DNA from: Lates calcarifer
Taxonomy: Eukaryota > Chordata > Actinopteri > Centropomidae
Reading direction: 5' to 3'
DNA length: 64,000 bases
Assembly: GCF_001640805.2 (NCBI RefSeq)
Contig: NC_066833.1
Span: forward strand, 6,099,456 to 6,163,455
Position numbers and translations under genes: made by a program. The notes under the pieces were generated by a model. That model worked only from the letters and a program-made list of their open reading frames with translations, was not told the origin of the DNA and did not search any database. Shown one piece after another: positions 32,008 to 46,800 of the stretch; positions within the stretch are counted from its first letter, which is position 1; the number at the start of each line of letters is the position of its first letter.

Positions 32008-34374
32008 CTGTAAACACAGCATCTGCATCAGTCTAGAGATGATGAATGATTTCTTACTCTTACGCTTTACTCTGTATGGAGTTGCAAGAGCAGTAACACA
32101 TTTATAGGATAAGTATAGCCAGAGAACAAAAAAATTAACGAAAACCTGCACAATTTGCCTCAGCACTATAAGTGTCCTCTTTCACGTTACAATGGATTAT
32201 TTGGCTCAGTGTCAATACTACAAATGCAATATTTTTGTCTGACTCGCATGTTTTGTTTAATTATTTCCTCTCAATGAACAATTGAGCCAAATAATTCAAT
32301 CTTAGTTTTAAATTATAGCTACAAATATGGTCCAAGTATGTTACAGTGAGCTGTGACTGTTGTTTAAATAAATTTTCCAGTATTCATTTTAACTAAAATA
32401 CTTCAGTGTTGATGTCCCAGTCATCCAGGATGGGCGCAGGAGAAATCACTGAGTGTCCCTGCAGAGAAACACAGGTGTTCCCAAGTAAGTTATGGCAGCA
32501 CCGCTTCATCTTAGGAAACATAAAACTGAAATTAACACACACAAACACCTTCTGTGCTGAGACAGTCTGGTCCATAGAGGCATGTTCATGGTGACACAGG
32601 ATCTTGCTGAGACTCAGTCCATCCAGAAAGAGCTCCACTGTGAGTGGTACCCTCGGGTCAGTTGGCAGCTCCTATGACACACATACATATAAATACACAC
32701 TAAAAGTCATCGACTATTTTACTCATCTAGTACTTGACTTCTAAAACCACTAAGATTGCAACTAATGACTGTTTTCATTATCAAATCTGTCCTCCAGAGT
32801 CCTTCCCAGAATTCCCAGAACCAAAGAAGACATCTTCAATATGTTTGTTTTGACCAATAAGATAAGACATCATAAACAGCAAATCCTTTCATTTTAGAAG
32901 GTGCGAATGTTTGGTATTTTTGCTTGAAAATGACTAATATTTATACAGTTTACTTTCATTTGGTAATTTCAGTCAGGTGTGATACCCTAACAAGGCATTG
33001 AGTCTAACTTTACCATAACTTGCATGTTCATGCAGCGGTTCAGTAACACCTCCCTCAGCAAGGCCACCGCATCCCGCTGCCATTTGCCGCCAACCTGAAG
33101 AGACAAGAGAGAAATGTAGGAAAGAAAGAAAAGATGAGATGAACATGTGAAAGAGGTTTACTATGAATAGAGGAAGTTTACACCACAGCTTACACCTTAA
33201 GTCAGTCCCTGTCATTTCAGCGCATGCAGCCATATTGCAGCTTTTTTAATAATAGTAAAATTGTTTACATATTTATAACACAATTTCCATCTTAAAACAC
33301 ACATCAACACACACACAAACTCTTACAGGGTTGATGCCATGCAGCTGGCAAGACATGCAGAGCTGAGGAACATCATCACACAGCAGCATGGGGTACACAT
33401 GGACTACTGGGATGTTCTCCACCAGGCCGTAGTCCACATACTGTACCTGGTAACACACAAACACAAATTTGCTTCATGAATATGTAGTTCAGCATATGCT
33501 CTGTTAGGTAATAACATCACTTAATTGTGCCATGTTGATGATAACAAACATCAAGGTTTATGTATTCCAAGTTGATTTACTGTGTGTGTCTGTGCAGTAA
33601 CAGTTATATAAAACTTTAACATCATTAGGCAAAAGCAATACTGGTTAAATGACTGGAGATACCATATATACTCTAGGATAAACATGACACATTATGGCTT
33701 GAGTCCATTCACTGTTTATGCAGAATAGCCCAGGCACAATTAGGCCTTTATTTTTGAAAGTAACACTAATAAAAATTTGTCTGTACTGTTGAATTGGTTG
33801 GTTACTGGTACTTTAACTGGCCTATGAGCATTACTAGTATGTTAACATGTTTTCTGGACCTTAACATGTCCTGCCCAGCACCTCCAGCAGCTGCCCTCTG
33901 TACCACAACATATCAGGTCCAATAACAGCACAGCCCAAGACTGACTTCCAGGTGTAGGGCTTCTGTCTGGGCAGTGTCTTCATGCTCTGCTGAATCCTCT
34001 CCCTGAGCTGCTCCAACTGACACTCTGACAGACAGACAGAGAGAGACAGAGAGACAGAGAGACAGACAGACAGACACATCATTACAAGGACATTGTATGA
34101 TGGAGAGATTATGTTCTGGGTCCAATTTCTATTTCTATAATAAAAGATCAAGTGTGCAAAATGTAAAAAAAATAGGTTAGTCTCAGCATTACAAGTGATG
34201 ATGTACTCTCATGTGCACCTGCATTCTGTGTTCTGATGTAAATAAGACCATCCTCTCCAATGGCAGATACACTAATCTGGATACGACCGAGGCATGGCAG
34301 CTCTGGGGGGTCGTACAACTGAGTCTTCACCTGTTCTACACACATACACATGCACACACAAACAAACAAACAAA

Positions 34375-34422
<48 letters not shown>

Positions 34423-36615
34423 AACAAAATACAACCAAAGCTATGGATAATAGTACCTGGGTGGTTCATTTGTTATAAACCTCAACTATTTACATAGAAT
34501 TTACCATAATTTTACTTTATGTCATAGTTATATTCAGTAGATTTTTGAAAAATTCTCTCTTCATGATGTCCCTAAAATAGTATTTCTACTGACATTTTTG
34601 TGTTTCTTCTATTCATTTATCTATTGTACTTAAATGTAAGTTTTGCTTTTGTTTTTACTGTTGTTAAATGTGTTGTGATAAAACACATTGAATAAACCTT
34701 GCCCTGACTTTATTTGCCTTTTGCTCAGAGTGAATATTATTCTGAACTTAGCTTAGTCCAGAAGGTGTGACAAATTGTCAGCAAGTTTGCCTCATTTGTT
34801 TATTCTTTTCATGTACTTTTTGGATGCACATGAAATCCAGGTTGATGAAAACGGTTTCTTGACCAGTGTGTGTGATCACCTTCTCAGCAGACATAATGGT
34901 GCGGGGGGCTGGTTTTGGAGGGACTGGAGCGCAGACAGTGGAGGATAGGGAGGGGAGAGGAGTAAGAGAAGGTGCTGGATGATGAGTTTTTTTTTTCATG
35001 TCGTCAGAGACATCAGTTTCTTTGTTAACTGGAGGTTGTGAATCAATTTCATTAGGTTTCTCAATGACAGCAGCACTGCAAGAAAACAGAAACACAAAAA
35101 AGTTTCCACTAACATTAGACATTTGCTTAGCCACTGTCTGTTGGCTTTAGGTACTGGTTATCAAAAATATAGTGATAAGGTTCTAAAATCTCATACAAAT
35201 CAGATTCTTGTGACTGACTGCAGAAGCAGCCCAACTGGAGATAATAATGACAGTCAAAAGTAAATATAACATTACAACGTTGTTGCATCTGTACTTTGTA
35301 ATCTATTCAGAGCATCTGATGTGTTAAGTTTTAGGTTCTTATCCATCATGCATATCATCAGGGATTTATCTAAATTGGGGCGGCACAGTAGTGTCCAGTT
35401 TTTTCTGTGTGGAGTTTGCGTGTTCTCCCTGTGCCTGTGCAGGTTCCCTCTCGGTACTCTGGCTTCCTCTCACAGTCCAAAGACATGCAGGTTAGGTTAA
35501 TTACTGATTCTAAATGTGTGTGAATGTGCGTGTAAATGGTTGTCTGTCTCAATATGTCAGCCCTGTGATAGACATCTTTGAGTCAGAAACAGAGGACACT
35601 GAGACAGCCTAAATCCACAGAGGAGCTGTGGCAAGATGTTTGGAACAACTTACCTTCATGCACCTTGGAAAACTGTGTACAAGTCTAGCAATGGGAGCTG
35701 GTGCTGTACTGAAGGCAAAGTGTGGTCACACTGATTATTGATTTGATATAGTTTTTTCTATTTACTCCACTCTGTATGAAGTTAACTGATAAATAAAAAA
35801 ACATTCCTAGAATTATTTTTGAAAGAAAGAAAAAAAAATGAAAATTTGTTGCTTATATCATTAAATATTTGTCAATACAATAATCTGACACTCACACACA
35901 CACACACACACACACACCACACACACACACAGAGACCTTGCTCATACAGACCTTGGCTTCCTTTCCCTGAGGGCGAGGCCCTCACTGGCCAGAAAGTCTG
36001 CAATACTGACAAACTGTCCCATCTTGTTGGAGCAGAACAGACTGACAGGTATTGGACGTTCATCTGTCAACTCCTGGACAACAAGCAAGGAGAGACGGAG
36101 ACATACTGAAACTAGGTCATTGCAGTAACAAAGAAAAGAGATGCACTGTATATTGGAGAGGAAATAGTAAAATGGATGACTAACTCATAATAAAAAAACA
36201 GGTAGAGCACCTCTACAGCTAATGATGTGAAGAACTGATTCATCTACTACTAGATCTACTACATAAACTACTTGTGTATAGATAAGGGAAATGTTTTTGG
36301 CACTTGACCAATATGAAGAGGAGAGGGGAATGAGGAGAAAAAAGGTGAAACAAAGACCTTGATGGTCATAACAGCCGAGGCTCCCGTCAGATAGTAGGCG
36401 ATTACATCACAGGCTGTAGCCGTCCAGGTGGATCGGCCTCCTGCTGGCCTGAAAGATGAGGAACATGATCACCCCCCCAAAAAAACTAAAAATTCAATTC
36501 CAGACAAAATTAGCTACTATCCCAGCACCTTATAATGCTTTAAATCACATTCTTCTGAAATTATGAGAGAGATTACAAATTGTGATATACAGTATATCAT
36601 TACTGTCTACTGTGT

Positions 36616-36661
<46 letters not shown>

Positions 36662-39600
36662 TGTGTGTGTCTTTTTCATGGATGGATACATCCTGGATGT
36701 GTCCCAGTGTATGACCAAATACAGGGTGTGTGACCGTTTGTGCAACCTTATGCCAGTGAGCGTGCACTCCAGTGCCAGAGAGCCCATCAAAGAGGATGGC
36801 AGTGGCCGAAGATTGCTGGTGTGTAGCTTCACCGTGTTGCCATGGTCACAGCGGATCACCTGGTACCAACCAAAAGAGAGACCGGGAGACAGAGTTGCTA
36901 TCATTTATCAAACAAGCTTACAACCATAGCTATATACAAAATGTAGTCAAGATCAAGCATATTCTCATTTAACAAGAATGCAAATATCAATACTCTGATT
37001 TAGTGCCTCTGGATTACTTTAAACCTGATCTTTGGGAGCAACAGCTTTTATACTAGGTACAACAAGTAAGAATTATTATTAAAATTGCAGAAAGGCCAAA
37101 AGCGACATCCAAATCGCAGGAGCTTCTTCTTCTCTTTTTTTAATAAAGGTCATGCAAAAATGACCATTCCCACTAAAATCAGGACTCTTCATAGATTATA
37201 ATATCTGTCAAATAATCACAATGTGATCTTTTTTGCATATCATTCAGCCCTATGTAATACCTCTGCAATGTCACTGGATGTGATGTCAGAGCAGATCTGT
37301 CCTCTCTCCCACACCCCATTAATGTGAGCAGCACAGTACATGCCGGCCTTCCACACCATATCTTCGGGCTCTGTATGCACACACTCCTGCTTTACCAGCT
37401 CACATATCCTGAAAAACACAGAGAGATATAATCACAGAACTAACACTACAGGCTTGTAACATTACAGGGCCAGGAGGACCTTCCTTTGGCTAGTTCACAT
37501 GGATTTATGTGGCTGGTAACAACAGTTACTTAGAATAGGGATTATCATCGTTAAAATGACCCTTCCATGTGGCATAAAAAAGCAGCCGTCGTTTCATTGT
37601 TCTGCGTTTGTCACTCAAAGTAGTGCATGCTTGCTTGTACAGTTCAAATGTTAGAAACTGAGGTGGTTGTGGTGGTGACCTTGTGAGTGTTTTTTATCTG
37701 GCTATCGACTGGAAGAACAATGACTTTTCTGTACCAATATTTAGTTTATTTAAAGAATTTTCAAATCATGGTTTTGCTTTTTAACTGTTAACCTTTTGAG
37801 CTGAGAGTTGTACTGGGTGAGCTGGACATAGAAACTACTTGGTGAGTTGACATGGCACACTCTGACTTTCAGGTCTTTAAGTTGAGCAGGGAGCTTTAGC
37901 TGAGGCTGAAGCTCCAGTGGCTCCTCATCCTGCTCTCCCATAATGTTTTGGTCCGGGTTTTGGTCCTCTGGGGCTGAACCGACCTCAAGTGGGGGGTCCC
38001 ATATGGCAGGGTCATCACCAGGGGGCCTGTCATTCTTGGACTTAAATCTGAAGGAGGGAAGGAAAGATTGGGAAAGATAGAAAGGGGCAGTGCAAAGAAA
38101 AAGAGGGGAAATTGAGATAATGAACAAAAGAGAAGAGGAGTAACAGCAAGAAGAGCAAGGAAAGACATTATGTTACAATACAGAAGTACACAAAGTGAAA
38201 GATGAACTAAAATAAAAGCAGATGCACCTTAATACCACTTATCCATTTTGATACCAATATCCCAATACTGAGTATCTGCAGATTACACTATCAATCAGAC
38301 ACTCAGTCCCTCTCTCTCTTTAATAACTGCTAAGCTGTTGTGAAGATTTGGTTCTTCAACATACAACATGTCTCTTTAATGGTGTAGCCAAGAAATATCA
38401 ATTTAAAGTCTTAGATTATAAACATCATGGTGACCTTTTTCTCATTAACTCTTAGAAATAGAACTTGTAGAGGACACAGGTAAGTTAGATAAGTCTCACC
38501 CCTCTTTGAAGCATGCCAGCTCCTCTTTGACCAGCAGCCCAGCGATGTTGGCTAGTGGCCCATCCAGGCTGCTCTCAAACACTTTGACTGGCAGAGGCTC
38601 CGTCTTAGGGACTCTTGCTAGAGGAGTACAAGGAAGAAAATAAAACTGGTGACAACAGTCAGTCCACAAAATGGATTTTACTGACGAGTGCAAAATTAAG
38701 CCTAGAAATTTGTTGCTACTCCATTCTCCTGCTGTGTTGTTTATTTATTTGTCCTTAAGCAAAGAAATTCACATATGCAGACAGTACCTGTAGCCACAAT
38801 AGTGACCAGTTTCTGGTGAGCCAGGCTGATGAATCTGTTGGTGCAAGCATCACTCCAGGTTTTTCCATCCGCAGGAATCACATCTGACAAACAGCAGTGG
38901 ATTGCCTGGATAGCAGAAGAAACATTTCTTGACTTAACCCAGCATTCTTCAAGAGTCAAAAGTGTGAAAATGTAATAAATTAAATGTGCATATTATTACT
39001 TGGACAATGTCAACATTGCACTCTGATGTAGCTTGAAGATGCTTTTGGATGACTAGTTCTTGGGTTTTTCATACAACATGTCCAAAATGTATAGATATTA
39101 TAGTTTAAAGTTGAGGAAAGTACAGGAAATATGTGGCTGATTTTAACGCCAGTGAATTGTTATTGAAACTGAGCAACTTGATTGCAGATAGCAGAAGATT
39201 CTTCCCTGAGGATTTGTGCGCTGTTATTCCAAATTACAGCAGATGTAGATTATGTCCTTTGCCACAAAGGTAAAAAATAAATATCAGTGGATCAATCAAT
39301 ACCGTATTCTCACCTTGGAAGGAAGTGCAAAGAATTCATCCTTGATCTTCCTTAAGTCACTGACTGACAGGATTCTCTTATTGCCAAAGTCTACATACCG
39401 CACTTCCACTTTTCTGCCCCCTGGATGACCTACACACACACACACAGACACACACATACACAGAGTAATTTCTGACATACATGCAAGGCACAGTGGAACT
39501 GTAGTAGGGTCATGACAGAGCCACTCTGTAACTGTGACAAAACGAAGCTTCAACAAGTGGACATTCCAATAAAACTTTCATGAACTGAGTACATTATACT

Positions 39601-40786
39601 GTTAAGCAATACCCACTGGTAAACATTTATTCAAACTGTGACATGTACATACATGCACCCTCACCTATGACCTGAGCTCTGTACCACAACTTGTCATCAA
39701 AGCGGGCAACGCAGGCCTGTCCTATCACAGGGCAATAGATGGTGAGGTCATCTTCTCCAGCCACTGTTGTCGCATTGTAACAATCCTGAAGCTTGGCTGA
39801 GAGTAACAAGGACTCCATGTTGTCGACCTAGTCGGGAATGGGGGGGTGAGTGGAACAGACACAGACACTCCTTAAAATGCTTATCTCTATATTTCCTCCT
39901 CTAAGGAACTTTTTTTTTCCTAATGTTAATTCAATTTACATCCATGGCATCTGAGCTTCTTTAAGGATTGTATATATATATATATACAGTACATGTGCAT
40001 TTACTTCATGTGCATATTTAGTACCAGCTGGATGTAGAAGTCAGCAGCGTTGTTGATGTGGGACACCACAGCATTGAGCTCTGTGTTGATCTTGGGATAG
40101 ACAGGAGGATAGTACAGCAGGGGCCTTCTTCCCAAAGTCACTGGAGAATAAAACCTGTAAGCAATTTTGAAAGAGCACAGCCAAAGTTAGGCCACTTCAG
40201 TAGTAGGGCTTGATATTCAAAAAGTCTAAATTTCATTCTGATGCAATTTAATTCAGTTTGACTATTGACAATTCAAAACAACATTAGGCAATTATCCTAA
40301 AATAACAATGTTATTTTAAATTCCAAAATAACATCTTCAGATTCATTTTGATGGTACATTGGCTTATAATAGAGAACGGTGGTTCCCAGGTCCACTATGT
40401 CCTGAATGTCTGTTCTCACACTATGTAACTTTGGTGAACAGGTACTGTAGCTCAGCGGTCTCTACAACCATTTTTAAGTTACATTTCAGTGCTTTACTCA
40501 CACCAATTTGCTCATCAGATTTCTATCTAGTAACTTGCACATGTGTACCTGGCCACTTCAATGAAAACAAGGTACTCTCTGACAGAGATGGGCACATCAC
40601 TGGATTGGTCCATGGGTGCTTTCCTGAGGTCCACCAACAAAGAGTCTCTGTTCTGACCCAAAGGCCTCATCTCCACTGCTGCAGAGCTAACCACACTGCA
40701 GAATTCAACCTGTGCCTCTTTGCTCCAGCCTTTTGTCTGAACACAGACACAGACACACACAGACACACAGACACAGACACAGACAC

Positions 40787-40827
<41 letters not shown>

Positions 40828-43800
40828 CAAAAATAAGTAAAGTAAAAATCAGTTTTAACTGCATTAAGGAGCAAAAATGTGTTGCAAGGCACACCAAATC
40901 TAATCAGATTACCTACTTCATAGGAGCACTTGTAGTGTACATTTTATTCTTGAATTACCATGTTCACAAAAAAAACTGTTTCCATCTAATTAAGTTAATT
41001 AGCTCATTAATTAATAAAGAATTGAACTTGTTACCACTAACACAGTGTTAAGGGGTGTCCAAATTCATGCAGGAAGTTGCTCCAGAATCGAATCAGATTA
41101 GTTACTCCATATGAAGTACTTGTGGTGTGAGTATAAAGTTTCTACTGTACATCGTTATAGAGTTATTGTGTTCAAAAAAATGTGTTTAAAGAGTCACATC
41201 AGCATGACAACATAATGCACTGCATACCATGTATTAGGGCTGGGTGATATCGGTCGATATCTATATATCACAATATAAATCAAATCACTATTTCTGTTGA
41301 ACTTAAAGGTTCCTTTTTACTCTTAAGTGAGATGTATAAGGTCAATTTTAGGGCTGCCTCCTTAATGTCGACTATTTGATGCATCAGTCAGGAAGACCAA
41401 TTGAGCCAAGAAGGAAGAGAGAAAGAAGAGACAAAGAGACAAAATGGTAGAATGAACTAGCTAACACTATGTCATATTTGTATTTGTATATTGTATTTTC
41501 TACTGGGACAAATCCCAAATCAAGTTTTTATCAGCTGTGTCTATCTCTACCGGCTCTCTGTAACTCTCAGTCCTCTGTCATTCAGGGCTGTGTCCCTTGG
41601 GGCGTCTTCTTTAGTAATGCTGTTGCTCGATTTTTCATTAACATTTTCTGTTGTCATTTTCTCTTTTATCTCGCACCTACTCCTGACATACTATGCAGTC
41701 AAGATTCTCCAGTGCTCCGCTGCTGTAGACTTCCTCCTGCCAGCCAGCTCCCTGCCACCCCGTCTGCCTTTTGTTCTGGTTTTGGTCCGTAATTAAAAGA
41801 ACCTTCAGTTCCCACTCACCAGTGTGTGTGCGTCTCTGCTTTGGGGTCCTAGACTAAAGAACCTAACAATTCTCATTATCATTGGCTTTTCATATTGTCT
41901 GTCAAAACACAGGTGAAATGAGTTCTATCGACGTTATCGACCATGTCTTAAATGTCTATCAAGGAAAAGCTATATCACAATATATATATTGTTTTATCGC
42001 CCAGCCCTACCATGTACCAAATCAATGAGTAAACAATGCAACATAAAAAAATACCAAATTTTAAGGAACAATCAACAAATGACAGCTTTTCTCTTTAGAT
42101 AAATTATTTGGTTAAACACAGATAATGAAGTGGTCTTACCAGGTCATATGGGACCAGGTCCTTGAGGGAACATCTGATGGCCTGAGGAGCAAAGTGCCCC
42201 AGCTCCACCTTTACGGCCTCATCCACCTTCCTCAGGTGGTTGTTCACACTCAGTAAAGACTCAGTGGTCCCCTCATCACTGGAAAAGGTGCAAGACAAAA
42301 GCATGCTACTAGAATAACTTTGTACAGCATTCTACTGAGTGACAGATACATTTGCAGTTAGTTAGCTAAACATTTATGTTGCACAAACTATATATTCATG
42401 TGCATCATCTTTGATGAAATAGTTACTGTTAATTATGGTTGCAACATTCCTGGAATTTTCAAAGGTAAAAACTTTCCATGAGAATTAACAAGAATATATG
42501 GGAATTGAATTTAAAAAAAATAAAAAGAAATTGCAAATTAGCCTATAGCAGGGAACTTTAATGTAGCTGGAAAAAAAAATATCTTGCAACATAGTCTCGG
42601 TTAAAACAACCAGATTTTATGCAAATTCAGTTGAATTGTCTACCCTGCACTGTGTATTCCTTCATCACATGCACAAGAACATTTCTAGAATCCTGCTCAT
42701 TACAGCAGGACAAAGCCACACTACTGCATCTGAGCTCACAAACTACATTGAGTCAAATCAGTTTGGATCATATCACTTGAACTCAGTATATTTGATCTGT
42801 GCTATTTAAGTTCAATCAGCAAAAAAATAAATTGAAATGTGTTTAAAAAGCAGCTGACTAGCCAGTAAATCAGAGATGCTAAATGTAAGATAGCTAACAC
42901 CATTTCATTGACAATTTAAGAGCTAGCTATCATGGTACTAGCTCAGCTGTGATGCTGTTCTTCTGCTAGTTTTCTGTTCTCATACAAGACTGTAGATTAG
43001 AGTTTATCAGTGATTGAGTGTGTTCATTTATTCATCTAGCCTATTTCTGTTCATTTATCCAGCATCAATTGTAAAACATTTTACAAGTTCACCTTGGAAT
43101 ATTTCCAAAATTCCCAGCTTAACTTCCATGGAAAGTTCTGCAGAGTTCAGGAAATTTTCCACCTTTTGCAACCCTACTGGTAACAAACCAGTCAAAACAC
43201 AAAGGTGGAAACGGTATTTGATGATGTTCAATAACATAATGGTTTAAATCCTTCAGTTGTCTTCTTTAGCAGGTCTAAATAAGACAAAAATTGACTACTA
43301 GAACTACTGCTTGAGCAGTATGTGGAATATATCACTGTAAAATGACCTCTGTGCCTGCCTGAGCTGCTTCAATTTTCAACCTGTGGGAAGCACTGACATT
43401 TGTATGCATCCATTTGTGTGTGTACCTCTGTATGGTGATAGTTTTGGTGAGGCCATAGTCAAGGTAGAAGACTCGGATGCTGGCCAGCTGGGTGACTTTG
43501 CAGGCTTTAACACCCTCCATGCAGCCATTCTGCAAGATTTCAACCACACTGGCCCTGCACCAGAGTTCCTCCTTCCACTTCACAAAGATCATGGAGCCTG
43601 GAGAGGAGCAGAGGACAAAGGCTGAATTACATGTCAAGTATGTTTCACTCCACTCTAAGCAGATGAGTGGCATGTGATACATTCATATTATGATCACAGA
43701 GAAATATAGTAAGAAAATAAAGTAATTCTTGTGATGACTCAAACACAGGGTTTTTTTTAAATTTACAACAGAAAGCCAGCAACAACCTAGTCAACCTCTT

Positions 43801-46800
43801 ACAAATTCTTAATCAAGTGCATGCACACCAACTATTTAATCTAACTTCATGATTTTTTGTCTAATTTGCCTAAGTAACAGTAACATTAACCATTCATTGC
43901 ATACACTTAAACTTATTTCTCCATCATTTTGAGGACACACACCAGTCTCCAGTGTATCATTCGGAAGTGAAGTGGCAACAATCTTTGGAGCAGAGCTGAT
44001 TGATCCTCTTTGACAGGGTCTCGCTTTCCCTCTTCTCAGCCAGGTAGCGTACATAGAAGTGACTTGGATTCACAATGTGAGTCACCACCACCCACTGAGT
44101 GACTAGGAATTAAGGTAAGAGAGGGATGAAAGAGAGAAAAAGCAAAAGCCTAAAACAAAAGAAGTGGTTGTTTAACAATGTGGTTTGTCTAATATTTGTA
44201 CAATATTCTATGTATAATATTACTGTAACTGTACAATTATACAGTTGTCTCTCCCTACCATTTCTCTTATTGCCAAAAAACTGTTTTTTCCTTCTCCTGT
44301 TGCTTCTTGATTTGTCATTAGCCAGCTCAGGGCCAGTGGGTGGGAGAGCTACAGGAAGACACAAAGTGTTTACCAAAAAAATATTACGGCATCTCTTCTA
44401 CATCCATCATTAGCAATTTATTGTTCTGATTGGATCTGGTATGTAAGTACGATCAAATACACATATGACAAAGCCACATACCATGCTCTTGTCCCTCATC
44501 TAAAAACTCCTCAATAATTACATCCGGAGTTGCAACATCTGAACCCGAGCTGTGGCGAGAAAAGCTGGACCTGCGACGAGGCCTGGGGCTTGGAGGAGAG
44601 CCTCGTGACGAAGGACTGTTGGCTCCTGTGCTCTCCTTGTCCTGTTTTTGTGGGCTAGGGTGCTTGTTGCGACTGGGTAGGATATAGTTGCTGTTACTGC
44701 CCTCTGCACGTTGCCAAGGTGACTTTCTGTTAGAACTGCCCGGCTGGTAGCCTTTGGGTGGAGTGTCGGACAACCTAAAATGGAACAGCAAGAGGACTTT
44801 TTTGTGTGTGTTTTAGAACACACCGCCATATGAAGGAAGTCATTCAAAAATATTACATACACATAACATTTTGTGCAATATTCTCAAAAAAGTACATGAA
44901 TTAACCTGACATATACTATGGGCAGAAGATCCAAAATTACAAGATTTGAGGCAATTACAGGAGAGTGTACCACTTGTACTGGTGTGTAGTATTTTCTTAC
45001 TCATCAATAATGTTTTTGGCACAACTTCAACTCAAAATATACTTATACCAGATGTGCAAAATTAGATGTGCAAATTTAAGAGCTTCTCCAAAACACAGAG
45101 GGCAGCATGAGAAGATATCTGAAAACTAACATGATCTCTCTAGTTCTCAGTAGTGTGTCTCTCATCTGTGCTGCGAGTCTAAAGCACACAATCTGAAATG
45201 TTCCAGTCACCATTGATGTAATGGTAAGTGACAGTCCAACATGAGAGCTGTCCATGCATCACTTGTTATTGCTACTTTCTTGGCTTCCATCAGATTCTTT
45301 TTCAGAGCTGTAGCTGCATATCGTCTGAAATAATTTAAGCCACCAAAGCCATTTGTTATTTGTCCCTGTCATTTGCTGTAACATGAGCATTTCTGTACTA
45401 TAAATCCACTGTGTTTTTCGTAAGCACCAGCTGTCCACCGAATGGCTGGACATTAAAACATTCTCACCCGATTACTTTCTTATTTTTCAAGTCACGTCAT
45501 TGTCACTTTATATAATGTTATAACTCTAATCTTAAACCAGATGAGGATTTTTGTCATCAGACATCTGGATCTTCAGTAATTGGAGCTACAGTCTTTTGCT
45601 TGCACCATACAGAACAGGATGCAGCGGAGATGCAGCACTCAGCAGAAACAGTACCAAAAAAATATTACATCTCCTCCCACCTCCACCTGATGAAATATTA
45701 GTCAAATAAAAATTAGTTGATTCTTAAAAATAGATGTCGGCTATGTTTACTAATCCATTATTAATGCACATCCCTACCGTATACTCTACTATAATATTTA
45801 AAGGTATTTTAGCCATTCCAGTTAATAACTTTCACAAATACCCAAATACCTTGTTCAAAAAGAACCTCAGACATGTTTTATCATGGAACAACACACAACA
45901 ACAAAATGACCTATAGTAGAAAACTCTGAATATCTGAAACTGTGATATCGGAGATGGCACAGTTGAGAGGAACTCTCCTCGTGGCTATAACCGGAAACTA
46001 TTGTAAAGATATCTGTAAATAAATTAATTTAGCTGTGTAATAATGTTTTTTGTTGACATAGGGGCTTTTGGCACTTTTCATCCCCAGGCCCAAATTTTTT
46101 GGGAGATAATGAAGAACTCACTGCTTTGGGTTGCTGATTTCCATCTTTAGAGACAATGCCAGACTCCGGTTGAGACCTTCTGACTGGAAAACACAGCTTG
46201 AAGACAAACATATATGCTCAAATTTGAAAGTAAGTGAGTCAAAGCTTGTCACTAATATTAGTTCTTTCATCTACAACACAAAAATGAAATGAAACAGCAT
46301 CAATTGCATCAATACCTCAAATGTCTCCTCTATTTTGGCAGTTATTCTGATATTTAACATAATTTGGTTACCTTCTACAGTAGCTGAGAACAGCAGGAAA
46401 ACTGTTCTTAGAGGTTGTATACAGTTTAGTATCAGAGGTGAAATAATAGAAGATGGGGTATAACATAAAACGTTGCAAATGAACATCAGGCTTACAAACC
46501 TCATTCCAGAGTCCATAGTAACACATTGCATATTGAAGGACTGGTTATCCACAGGAGCCTGCAGTGTTTCCAGAACCTATCACCCACACGCGCACGCGCA
46601 CACACACACACGCACACACACACACACACACACATAAAATTTCCTAGCTTTTTCCTGTTGGTACTTTTATAGTATCTGACTATGCATTGTTTATTCACAA
46701 GGACTTACCTGTTTGTATGTACATGTATTAACAGTAAGCATAATATTTCATACCTTATCCAGGGTGCAGTACTGCTCCAGGAAGGGGACACGGAGTACTT

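Noticed and set aside
34211..34497. Overlapping open frames on both strands
   Set aside because: They are mostly translations of the CA/CAAA microsatellite plus RNF17 exon 28 in the wrong frame.
41469..41796. Two overlapping plus-strand open frames of about 100 codons
   Set aside because: They lie wholly inside a hAT-type element and resemble no known protein; composition is that of noncoding repeat.
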